64,000 bases of DNA, from assembly GCA_965214025.1 (NCBI GenBank), contig CBDCAW010000023.1, positions 80,661 to 144,660 on the forward strand. The letters are read 5' to 3'. Every line of letters begins with the position of its first letter. Position 1 is the first letter of the stretch. Origin of the DNA: Granulosicoccus sp965214025. GTDB taxonomy: Bacteria > Pseudomonadota > Gammaproteobacteria > Granulosicoccales > Granulosicoccaceae. The notes under the pieces were generated by a model. That model was not told the DNA's origin and ran no database searches. It was given only the letters and a program-made list of their open reading frames with translations. A program made the translations under genes and the position numbers. Shown here in pieces: positions 28,991 to 37,665 of the stretch.

Positions 28991-29404
28991 ATGCTTCACG
29001 CTGTGAACAACGACACGCTACCGACTTACGACGCCTTGAGTGAAATGGGCATCACTCGATTTCACGAAATTTCCCACTACACGCTGCGTCAGGAAGGCCC
29101 CTCGCGTGACATCCTGAAGGTGCACTACAAACGTGCCAAGGGGTCACTGTTGCCGGAGAGTCGCAAGTACAAGTTCGGTCGTTCGATCAAGACCGTAGTC
29201 GCCGATGGGGGTACTTCACGCATGGAAGACACCTACGAGATCTCCCCGTTCCTGTTGCGTGCCGTGAGCGAACTGGACCAGCTGGTTGCCGAAACCGATG
29301 CTACCGTGGACACGAAGACCCGTCTGCTGGAGGAGCTCGCTCACCTCGAACATGTCATGACCAACAAGGTGGCTGACCTGCGAGCCCAGATCAACAGTCT
29401 CTGA
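28991..29404 (+). CDS. DUF3461 family protein
   Basis: This 137-residue cytoplasmic protein matches DUF3461, a conserved gammaproteobacterial family of unknown function. The start has GAGGAA 7 bases upstream. The N-terminal TYDALSEMGI and the segment DILKVHYKRAKGSLLPESRKYKFGRS are characteristic. The C-terminal 50 residues are predicted helical (ELDQLVAETD to LRAQINSL). It converges on the lpd gene. Confidence 0.85.
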   Translation: MLHAVNNDTLPTYDALSEMGITRFHEISHYTLRQEGPSRDILKVHYKRAKGSLLPESRKYKFGRSIKTVVADGGTSRMEDTYEISPFLLRAVSELDQLVAETDATVDTKTRLLEELAHLEHVMTNKVADLRAQINSL

Positions 29405-29483
29405 AACCGAATACAGACTTTCCCCGCAAGGTATGTGGGGAGCGATCCGGGCACAGGGCTCTTGATCTATGCCTTGATTCCCT

Positions 29484-31499
29484 CTACTTCTTTTTCTTCG
29501 GCACGTAGATATCGGTCACCGTCCCTTCTGCCACTTCGCTGGCGAAGTTCAAAGTCTCAGACAGGGTCGGGTGGGGATGGACCGTCAACGACATGTCTTC
29601 CATGTCTGCACCCATTTCAAGGCCGAGCACGGCCTCTGCGATCAGCTCACCGGCATTCGGCCCGACGATACCAGCCCCCAGCAGCGTGCGCGTTTCCGGA
29701 TCGAACAGCACTTTCGTCAGGCCTTCGTTACGGCCCATACTGAGTGAGCGGCCGCTGGCGGCCCAGGGGAAGCTGGCCTTCTCGAACGGGGTACCGTTTT
29801 CCTTGGCAGCGGTTTCGGTCAGCCCCATCCAGGCCACTTCAGGATCGGTGTAGGCCACTGACGGAATCGTCTTGGCGTCGAAGTAGGCCTTGTGGCCGCT
29901 GGCGTTCTCGGCGGCAACCTTGCCTTCGTGCGTGGCCTTGTGCGCGAGCATGGGCTGGCCGACGATATCGCCGATGGCGAAGATATGCGGCACGTTCGTG
30001 CGTTGCTGCGAATCCACCGCGATGAAGCCGCGATCATCCACCTCCACACCGGCTGCGGCTGCATCGATGCGCTTGCCGTTCGGGCTACGGCCCACGGCCA
30101 GCAACACACGCTCGAAGGTGTCGGACTCGGGTGCCTTGCCCCCCTCGAAGGCGACTTTCAAGCCGTCGTCGACCGATTCCACCCCGGTGACCTTCGCGCC
30201 CTTGAAGATCGCTTCGAATTCCTTGGTCAGACGCTTTTCCAATGGTTTCACCAGATCGCGGTCGCAGCCGGGCATCAGGCCGTCGGAAAGCTCGACGACC
30301 GTTACCTTTGCGCCGAGACCGGCGTACACACATCCCATCTCGAGCCCGATGATGCCGCCACCGATCACCAGCATGCGTTTCGGAATCTCGGTAAGCTCCA
30401 GGGCGCCGCTGGAATCCATCAGGCGCTTGTCGTCATAGGGAAAACCCGGAATCTGTATGCTCTGCGACCCGGCAGCGATGATGGCGTGAGTGAAGCCGAC
30501 ATCGCGGGTAGCAGCCGATTTCCCGTCACCATCGTGGCTGTTGCCATCCGGACTTCCGCCGTCCTTGCCACTCTTGGCGTTCGGTCCGTCCTCATCGATC
30601 GAGCCTTCGGTGATCTTGAGCGTATTGGTGGAAGTGAATACCGCTTCGCCATGCGCCACGGTGATCTTGCGCTGCTTCGCCAGGCCCGCAAGGCCACCGG
30701 TGAGCTTGCCGATCACGTCATCCTTGAAGCCACGCAGCTTGTCGATATCGATGGTCGGCTCGCCGAAGCTGACGCCGTGTTCCCCCATCGCCCTCGTTTC
30801 CTGAATGATCGCCGCAGTGTGCAGCAGGGCCTTCGATGGAATGCAGCCGACGTTGAGGCAAACCCCGCCAAGGGAGGCATAGCGCTCGATCAGCAGAACC
30901 TTCTGACCGAGGTCGGCGGCTCGGAACGCCGCCGTGTAGCCGCCGGGCCCGGCGCCGAGCACGACGATGTCGTAGGTTTCGTCCGTCTCGATGCCTTCGG
31001 GCGACTTGCTCTTGTCGGTAGCGCCATCCCCGGACGAACCCGAGCCGCCTGCGCCGTTCTTGTCGTCGGCAGGAGCTGAGCCGGTCTGGCCACCATAGCC
31101 GCCACTCTTCCTGTTGCCTGAGCCGCTGGCGTCGTCATCGGCCGCATCGCCGCCGTCACTGCCATTCGACGTGCCGCTGCCACTCGCGCCAGCTTTGCCC
31201 TCGGCGGTAGCCCGATCATCGTCATCGCCCTTCGAATCGCCACCACCGCTGTCGGCACCGACCGCCTCCATTTCCGCAATCGGCGTGCCTTCGGCTACCT
31301 TGTCGCCGGCCTTGACCAACAGCGACGAGATCTTCCCGGCCATCGGAGACGGGATCTCCATGCTTGCCTTGTCGCTCTCGATCGTGATCAACGAATCTTC
31401 TTCGGCAACCTCGTCGCCTTCGGAAACCAGAACTTCGATGATCTCGACCTCTTCGAAATCGCCGATGTCGGGAACCTTGATCGTTTGCTTGTCAGCCAT
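29484..31499 (-). CDS. lpdA: Dihydrolipoamide dehydrogenase (E3) with N-terminal lipoyl domain
   Basis: This 671-residue flavoprotein reoxidises lipoamide in the pyruvate dehydrogenase complex. Residues 1-80 form a lipoyl domain with the lipoylated lysine in ESDKASME (K44). Residues 81-172 are a Gly/Ser/Asp-rich linker. The FAD site GAGPGG is near 182-187 and the redox disulfide is C214-x4-C219 (CLNVGC). An extra acidic insert at about 300-331 (DNA 30507-30602) lies inside the FAD domain. The NAD domain and C-terminal HPHPTLSE active-site base follow. It is the last gene of aceE-aceF-lpd. Confidence 0.95.
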   Translation of the reverse strand: MADKQTIKVPDIGDFEEVEIIEVLVSEGDEVAEEDSLITIESDKASMEIPSPMAGKISSLLVKAGDKVAEGTPIAEMEAVGADSGGGDSKGDDDDRATAEGKAGASGSGTSNGSDGGDAADDDASGSGNRKSGGYGGQTGSAPADDKNGAGGSGSSGDGATDKSKSPEGIETDETYDIVVLGAGPGGYTAAFRAADLGQKVLLIERYASLGGVCLNVGCIPSKALLHTAAIIQETRAMGEHGVSFGEPTIDIDKLRGFKDDVIGKLTGGLAGLAKQRKITVAHGEAVFTSTNTLKITEGSIDEDGPNAKSGKDGGSPDGNSHDGDGKSAATRDVGFTHAIIAAGSQSIQIPGFPYDDKRLMDSSGALELTEIPKRMLVIGGGIIGLEMGCVYAGLGAKVTVVELSDGLMPGCDRDLVKPLEKRLTKEFEAIFKGAKVTGVESVDDGLKVAFEGGKAPESDTFERVLLAVGRSPNGKRIDAAAAGVEVDDRGFIAVDSQQRTNVPHIFAIGDIVGQPMLAHKATHEGKVAAENASGHKAYFDAKTIPSVAYTDPEVAWMGLTETAAKENGTPFEKASFPWAASGRSLSMGRNEGLTKVLFDPETRTLLGAGIVGPNAGELIAEAVLGLEMGADMEDMSLTVHPHPTLSETLNFASEVAEGTVTDIYVPKKKK

Positions 31500-31598
31500 G
31501 GGATGTGGTGTCTGTCAGAGTCGATGGAGATTGGCGAAGGAGCACGTAGCGTGTCCACCTCATGAACTGGGGCCCAGTTCATGAGATCGATGGACTAC

Positions 31599-33470
31599 TT
31601 ACAGCAGCAACCGCTTCACGTCACTGATGGTGCGGCAGTAATGCGCCATGAATCGGGCAGCATCCGCACCGTCTATCACGCGGTGGTCGTATGACATGTC
31701 GAGCGGGCACATCAACCGGGGCACGAATTCCTCGCCGTTCCATACCGGCTGCATACGCGCGCGGGTGATGCCCAGGATCGCCACTTCCGGAGGGTTCACC
31801 AGCGGCGTGAAGGCGGTACCGCCGATTCCACCGAGGCTGGAGATAGTCATGCTTGCGCCCTGCATCTCGGCAGGCTTCAACTTCTTGTCGCGGGCCCGCT
31901 TGCTCATGTCGGACATTTCGTCGGCAAGCTCGTTGATGCTCTTCTTGTCGACATCCTTGAACACGGGTACCACCAGCCCGTTCGGTGTATCCACCGCAAT
32001 ACCGACATGGAAGTATTTCTTGTAGATCAACGATTGACCGTCGGCGGACATCGATGAGTTCACCTTCGGAAAGGCCTTCAGGCAGGCCACCAGTGCCTTC
32101 ATGTGAAATGCAAGCCCGGTAACCTTCGGATCGCCTTCCTTCGCCTCGGCCTTGAGCTGCTTGCGGAAAGCTTCCATATCGGTGACATCCGCTTCGTCAT
32201 GGTGCGTGACCAGTGGCAGGTTCAGCCAGGCCCGATGCAGGTTCGCTGCACTGAGCTTGTTGATACGCCCGAGCTCCACCGTTTCGGTCTCGCCGAACTT
32301 GGAGAAGTCGACCGCCGGAATCGGCGGGATGCCGGCACCACCGGTGTTCTCGGCGCCGGCCTCGCCACGACCCTCGGCGCTCCGCTCCATCGCACTCTTG
32401 ATGAAGGCGGTGACATCTTCCTTGAGAATGCGGCCCTTGGGTCCGTTGCCCCCGATCTGTGCCAAGTCTGCGCCATGCTCGCGCGCGTAGCGCCGGACAC
32501 CCGGGCTGGCGTGGGCCTTCTGGATGTTTTCGTCGGGAATCTTCCTCTGCTTGTCGTGAGCACTCTGACCCGATGCGGCTGAACCACCGCCTCCGCCTTG
32601 CCCCTGGTTTGACGAATCACCGCTCGATGCCCCGCCCCTTCCAGAGCTTCCCTGCGAATCCTTCGCGCTCTCGCCACCCTTGCCCGAAGCGCCATCGTCG
32701 CCGGAGGACTTTTGGGCAGAGCTGCCATCGGATCCACCGCTGCCCGCACCGCCGGAGTCTTTCGCGCTGCCGGCATCATCGCCCGAGCTGCCACCGGATG
32801 AGTCACCGCTACCTGCGGTCTTCAGCATCAGCACCAGGCTGCCTTCGTCGACCGAGTCGCCGACCTTCACGGAGATCGACTCCACCGTGCCGGCGGACGG
32901 GGAGGGCACCTCCATGCTCGCCTTGTCGGATTCGAGCGTGATCAGGGACTGCTCTTCCGTGACCTCGTCCCCCTCCGATACCAACACTTCGATGACCTCC
33001 ACACCACCGGCTTCACCGATGTCCGGCACCACGACCTCGATGGACTCGCCGCCGCCGCTCGACTCACCGCCGCTCGACTTGCCGCCACCGGACGAGCTGC
33101 CTTGCTCGTCACCGGAGCCTGATGACGTACCGCTGTCACTGGACTGTGCTGAACCGGAACCATCGGAGTCAGACTCGTCGTCGGAATCCTCACCCTTCGA
33201 TTCATCACCCGAGCCCCCATCGCCGTCGTCGCTGCCTGCCTCCAGCGTGCCGATCACATCGCCTTCGTTGACCGTATCGCCGACCTTGCAGGTGAGCGAG
33301 CCGATGGTACCGGCATCGGTAGCAGGCACCTCCATGCTCGCCTTGTCACTTTCGAGCGTGATCAGCGAGTCATCCACTGCAACCGTGTCACCCTCGGATA
33401 CCAGTACCTCGATGATCGTGGTCTCGCCGGCGTCACCGATATCCGGAATCTTGATATCAACCTTGCTCAT
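31599..33470 (-). CDS. aceF: Pyruvate dehydrogenase E2, dihydrolipoamide acetyltransferase
   Basis: This 623-residue core subunit transfers acetyl groups to CoA. It has two lipoyl domains with K43 and K183 in SDKASMEVP. The linkers (about 78-143 and 219-315) are Ser/Gly/Asp-rich rather than the usual Ala/Pro. A peripheral-subunit-binding domain is at about 320-357 (HASPGVRRYAREHG). The catalytic domain ends with DHRVIDG, giving H596 and D600. The gene lies 33 bases after aceE and about 100 bases before lpd. Confidence 0.96.
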   Translation of the reverse strand: MSKVDIKIPDIGDAGETTIIEVLVSEGDTVAVDDSLITLESDKASMEVPATDAGTIGSLTCKVGDTVNEGDVIGTLEAGSDDGDGGSGDESKGEDSDDESDSDGSGSAQSSDSGTSSGSGDEQGSSSGGGKSSGGESSGGGESIEVVVPDIGEAGGVEVIEVLVSEGDEVTEEQSLITLESDKASMEVPSPSAGTVESISVKVGDSVDEGSLVLMLKTAGSGDSSGGSSGDDAGSAKDSGGAGSGGSDGSSAQKSSGDDGASGKGGESAKDSQGSSGRGGASSGDSSNQGQGGGGGSAASGQSAHDKQRKIPDENIQKAHASPGVRRYAREHGADLAQIGGNGPKGRILKEDVTAFIKSAMERSAEGRGEAGAENTGGAGIPPIPAVDFSKFGETETVELGRINKLSAANLHRAWLNLPLVTHHDEADVTDMEAFRKQLKAEAKEGDPKVTGLAFHMKALVACLKAFPKVNSSMSADGQSLIYKKYFHVGIAVDTPNGLVVPVFKDVDKKSINELADEMSDMSKRARDKKLKPAEMQGASMTISSLGGIGGTAFTPLVNPPEVAILGITRARMQPVWNGEEFVPRLMCPLDMSYDHRVIDGADAARFMAHYCRTISDVKRLLL

Positions 33471-33503
33471 GCTTTCTCCTCGGTTATCCAGTGTGCAGAT
33501 CGA

Positions 33504-36167
33504 TCAAGCGAAGGCCGGATTCGGCTTGTCGGGATCGATCGCGTATTGCTGGACGGCCTTGGCCACCACGGACGCCTCGATCTTGCCGTCGAGGGCCAGA
33601 GCATGCAGGGCGGCCACGGTGACGTAGCGCCGGTCGACCTCGAAATGCTCGCGCAGCTTCTCGCGCGTGTCGGAACGGCCGAAACCATCGGTGCCCAGTG
33701 CGATGAACGTGCCCGCGACGTACTCGCGCACCTGGTCGGAGTAAGCCTTCATGTAGTCGGTAGAGCTGACGACCGGACCATCGTCATCCTTCAGCACCTG
33801 ACGGATGTAGGGCACGCGCTTGTCGTCGTTGGAGTGCAGCATGTTCCAGCGCTCCACCGCCTGGCCGTCACGCGCCAGTTCGTTGAAGCTGGTGACGCTG
33901 TAGATCTCGCTGTCGATCTTCCAGTCGCTGGCCAGCATGTCGGCCGCCGCGATCACCTCGCGCAGGATCACGCCACCGCCGAGCAGTCGCACCTTGTGCT
34001 TGCCCTTGTTCCGTGACTTGCGCAACTGATAGATACCCTTGCGAATACCTTCTTCCGAGCCTTCGGGCATGGCCGGGTGCTGGTAGTTCTCGTTCATCGC
34101 GGTGATGTAGTAGTACACGCTCTCCTGGTTCTCGATCATCCGCTTCATGCCATCGGCGATGATCACCGCCATCTCGTAGCCGTAGCATGGGTCGTAGCTG
34201 ACGCAGTTCGGTATCGTCGACGATAGCACCAGCGAGTGGCCATCCTCGTGCTGCAGGCCCTCTCCGTTGATCGTGGTGCGCCCGGCGGTGCCACCGATCA
34301 GAAAGCCGCAGGCACGCATGTCGCCGGCCAACCAGGCCAGGTCGCCAATGCGCTGGAAGCCGAACATGGAGTAGAAAATGTAGAACGGCACCATGGCCAC
34401 GCCGTGCACGCTGTAGGAGGTGGCAGCTGCGATCCAGCTCGATAGCGCGCCAGCCTCGGTAATCCCTTCCTCGAGAATCTGGCCCGACTTGTCTTCCTTG
34501 TAGTACATGATCTGGTCGCGATCGTGCGGTTCGTAGAGCTGGCCGATTGCCGAGTAGATGCCGAGCTGGCGGAACATGCCTTCCATGCCGAAGGTACGTG
34601 CCTCGTCCGGTACGATCGGCACCACGTTCTTGCCGATCTGCTTGTCACGCGTGAGGATGGTCAGGCAGCGCACGAAGGTCATGGTGGTGGACATCTCGCG
34701 ATCACCGGACCCTTCGAGCAGTGGCTTGAATGCTTCGAGCCCCGGCGTCTTCAACGGCTCGGCGAAATTCTTGCGCTGTGGAAGGAACCCGCCGAGCGAC
34801 TTGCGCCGCTCCATCATGTACTTCATTTCCGGGCTATCGTCGGCGGGCTTCAGGTACTCGTAGTTTTCCACCTGCTCGTCGGTCAGGTCGATGCCGAAGC
34901 GATCGCGCATCTTGAACAGTGAATCCATGTCCATCTTCTTGGCCTGGTGCGTGGCGTTGGTACCCTCACCCGACTCACCCATGCCATACCCCTTGACCGT
35001 CTTGGCAAGGATGACGGTCGGCTGCCCCTTGTGCGCGACCGCCGCGGAGTAGGCGGCGAACAGCTTGTGCGGATCGTGGCCGCCACGGTTCAGGCGCCAG
35101 ATGTCGGCATCGGTGAGCTGTGCCACCAGTTCCTTCGTTTCCGGGTACTTCCCGAAGAAGTGCTCGCGCGTGAAGGCGCCGCCGTTGGCCTTGCAGTTCT
35201 GGTATTCGCCATCGACCGTTTCCATCATCAGCTGCATCAGCTTGCCGGTCTTGTCCTTGGCCAGCAATGGGTCCCAGTAGGAACCCCAGATCACCTTGAT
35301 GACGTTCCAGCCGGCACCGCGGAACATCGCTTCCAACTCCTGGATGATCTTCTGATTGCCGCGCACCGGCCCATCGAGCCGTTGCAGGTTGCAATTGATG
35401 ACGAAATTGAGGTTGTCGAGTTTTTCGCGTCCCGCCAGTGAGATCGCACCGAGCGATTCGGGCTCGTCCATCTCGCCGTCTCCAAGGAAAGTCCAGATCT
35501 GGCGATTGTCGGTCTTGGCATGCCCTCGATCGTGCAGGTACTTCATGAAGCGCGCCTGGTAGATCGAGCAGATCGAGCCGAAGCCCATCGAGACGGTGGG
35601 GAACTGCCAGTAGTCCGGCATCAGCCAGGGGTGCGGGTAGGACGGAATACCCTCGCCATCGACCTCGCGGCGAAAGTTGTCCAGTTGCTCCACCGTCAGC
35701 CGCCCTTCCAGGAACGAACGCGCGTAGATGCCGGGTGAGGAGTGTCCCTGGAAGAAGACGAGATCGCCGCCATGCTCATCGGTGGGCGCATGGAAGAAGT
35801 GATTGAAGCCGACATCGTAGAGCGTGGCAGACGAGGCGAAACTGGCGATGTGGCCGCCGAGGCCCGATCCGTCGCGTTGCGCACGCAGGACCATGACGGT
35901 GGCGTTCCAACGCAATATGCCGCGAATCACATGCTCCAGCTCATGATCGCCAGGGCTGCGTTCTTCCAGATGTGGCGGAATCGTGTTCACATAGGCGGTG
36001 CTGGCGTGGTAGGGCAGATTGGCACCGGAACGTCGTGACTTGTCGATCAACCGCTCGAGCAGGAAATGCGCACGTTCCGGGCCTTCGCGATCGATCACCG
36101 CATCCAGTGCGTCGATCCATTCCTGGGTTTCCAGCTCATCGGTGTCGGTCGGTGCATTTGTTGCCAT
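33504..36167 (-). CDS. aceE: Pyruvate dehydrogenase E1 component
   Basis: This 887-residue homodimeric-type E1 decarboxylates pyruvate with thiamine diphosphate and acetylates the lipoyl groups of E2. The ThDP motif GDGEMDEPES leads to the INCN region. ASFASSATLYDVGFNHFF and HEDGHSLVLSSTIPN are typical E1 segments. The length is standard. It is the first gene of the operon. No PdhR-like palindrome was seen in the 57 bases between it and mtaB. Confidence 0.97.
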   Translation of the reverse strand: MATNAPTDTDELETQEWIDALDAVIDREGPERAHFLLERLIDKSRRSGANLPYHASTAYVNTIPPHLEERSPGDHELEHVIRGILRWNATVMVLRAQRDGSGLGGHIASFASSATLYDVGFNHFFHAPTDEHGGDLVFFQGHSSPGIYARSFLEGRLTVEQLDNFRREVDGEGIPSYPHPWLMPDYWQFPTVSMGFGSICSIYQARFMKYLHDRGHAKTDNRQIWTFLGDGEMDEPESLGAISLAGREKLDNLNFVINCNLQRLDGPVRGNQKIIQELEAMFRGAGWNVIKVIWGSYWDPLLAKDKTGKLMQLMMETVDGEYQNCKANGGAFTREHFFGKYPETKELVAQLTDADIWRLNRGGHDPHKLFAAYSAAVAHKGQPTVILAKTVKGYGMGESGEGTNATHQAKKMDMDSLFKMRDRFGIDLTDEQVENYEYLKPADDSPEMKYMMERRKSLGGFLPQRKNFAEPLKTPGLEAFKPLLEGSGDREMSTTMTFVRCLTILTRDKQIGKNVVPIVPDEARTFGMEGMFRQLGIYSAIGQLYEPHDRDQIMYYKEDKSGQILEEGITEAGALSSWIAAATSYSVHGVAMVPFYIFYSMFGFQRIGDLAWLAGDMRACGFLIGGTAGRTTINGEGLQHEDGHSLVLSSTIPNCVSYDPCYGYEMAVIIADGMKRMIENQESVYYYITAMNENYQHPAMPEGSEEGIRKGIYQLRKSRNKGKHKVRLLGGGVILREVIAAADMLASDWKIDSEIYSVTSFNELARDGQAVERWNMLHSNDDKRVPYIRQVLKDDDGPVVSSTDYMKAYSDQVREYVAGTFIALGTDGFGRSDTREKLREHFEVDRRYVTVAALHALALDGKIEASVVAKAVQQYAIDPDKPNPAFA

Positions 36168-36224
36168 GCAAGAATCTCTTTCAGGTTGAATCCAGTGGTT
36201 GCCGAATGCCGCCCGCGGGCAGCC

Positions 36225-37517
36225 TCAGCCGTTGAGTACCGTACCTTGCAATCCTTCTTCACCGACCGTGTCCAGTCGAGTAGCCGTGATCCGGTTGGCC
36301 AGATCCACGGCGCTGTAAGTAGTGACCCGATGGTAGTTCGGGGTATACCCGGCATGCCTGAAACCATCGCCCTGGCGCCGGCCACCCTCCCATAGAACGT
36401 CGGCGTTCGTGCCGACCTGTTTGCACCATATCGCCTGTCGCTGCTCTTCGGCAAGCCTGTGTAATTCGTGGCTACGCTTCTGTTGCACTGCGGAGGGTAT
36501 CTGATCGGGCAGCCCGGCCGCACGTGTGCCCTCACGCCTGGAATAGCTGAAGATATGGATGTGGCCGAAGCCGATCTGCTCGATGGTGTCCATCGAGGTG
36601 CGCCACTCGGATTCGGTTTCACCGGGAAAGCCGACGATGATGTCGGTGGTCACGTTGAAGTTCGATACGCTGGTACGCAGCCGTTCGACCAGGGCGCGGA
36701 AGTCTGCGGTTCGGCAGCGGCGCGCCATACGTTTCAGAACGCTGTCGCAGCCGCTTTGCAAAGGCAGGTGCATGTGCGGCTGCACGCGTCGGTTGGTGAA
36801 AAGATCGAGGAAGCCCTCGGCCAGGTCCCAGGGTTCAACCGAGGCAAACCGGATACGTGGCATGTCGGTGTCGGCCAGCAGGGCTTCGACGAGCTCCTGC
36901 AGGCTGCAGCCCAGTTCGCTGCCGTAGCCGCCCACATGCACACCGGTAAGCACTATCTCGCGAATGCCTTCGGCGGCCAATCGGTTGACTTCGTCGACGA
37001 TGTCGGCGATCGGCCGGCTGCGTTCGGCACCGCGGGCCACGGTGACGATGCAGAAGGTGCAGCGATAGCGACAGCCATCCTGAATCTTGATGAATGCCCG
37101 GTGCCGATGCCTTCGGAACAGGACCGACTCGGCAGGCTGGGTCGCCGCTTCCGGCATGATGGGAATAGAGAAGGCCTCGCGAGTCTTCTCGACAAGGCCA
37201 TCCTTGTCCGTGTTGGGAACCACCAGATCGACGCCGAGACCGGCGAGCGCCGCTGCGGATTCAAGGCTGCTGTAGCAACCGCTGACCACGAGCTTCGCGG
37301 CCGGGTTGGCACGCTGCAGGCGTTGCAGCTTGTTGCGGGATTTTCGTACCGCCTCCTGCGTGACTGCACAGGTGTTGAGCACCTGGATGTCCGCCGCGGC
37401 AGGATCATTGACCACTTGATCCCCGGCACGGGTGAAGGCTGCCGCCCATTGTTCGAGTTCCGCCTCGTTGAGTCGGCAGCCAAGGGCACTGAGATGAATA
37501 CGCAAGACGCTATGCAC
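36225..37517 (-). CDS. mtaB: tRNA t6A37 methylthiotransferase MtaB
   Basis: This 430-residue radical SAM enzyme adds a methylthio group to t6A37 of ANN-decoding tRNAs. The N-terminal UPF0004 domain contributes three cluster cysteines (LGCRLN, NTCAV, SGCYSS). The radical SAM motif is CRYRCTFC. A C-terminal TRAM-like domain is short. MtaB is preferred over MiaB by the LGCRLNEAE opening and by ARGAERSRP after the radical SAM cysteines. It is transcribed away from the giant coiled-coil gene. Confidence 0.92.
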   Translation of the reverse strand: MHSVLRIHLSALGCRLNEAELEQWAAAFTRAGDQVVNDPAAADIQVLNTCAVTQEAVRKSRNKLQRLQRANPAAKLVVSGCYSSLESAAALAGLGVDLVVPNTDKDGLVEKTREAFSIPIMPEAATQPAESVLFRRHRHRAFIKIQDGCRYRCTFCIVTVARGAERSRPIADIVDEVNRLAAEGIREIVLTGVHVGGYGSELGCSLQELVEALLADTDMPRIRFASVEPWDLAEGFLDLFTNRRVQPHMHLPLQSGCDSVLKRMARRCRTADFRALVERLRTSVSNFNVTTDIIVGFPGETESEWRTSMDTIEQIGFGHIHIFSYSRREGTRAAGLPDQIPSAVQQKRSHELHRLAEEQRQAIWCKQVGTNADVLWEGGRRQGDGFRHAGYTPNYHRVTTYSAVDLANRITATRLDTVGEEGLQGTVLNG

Positions 37518-37665
37518 GGTTGATGAATCAGGAGTTCCCGGAGTCTACCCGATGCTCCCGCTGCGATCAGTTTGACAGCGCGATTGTCTGAGGCTGGGGT
37601 TTTCGCTACGATGAGGTAAGAGAGTGTGCGATTGCGCACCCAGTGACAATACGGACGTAAGATCA

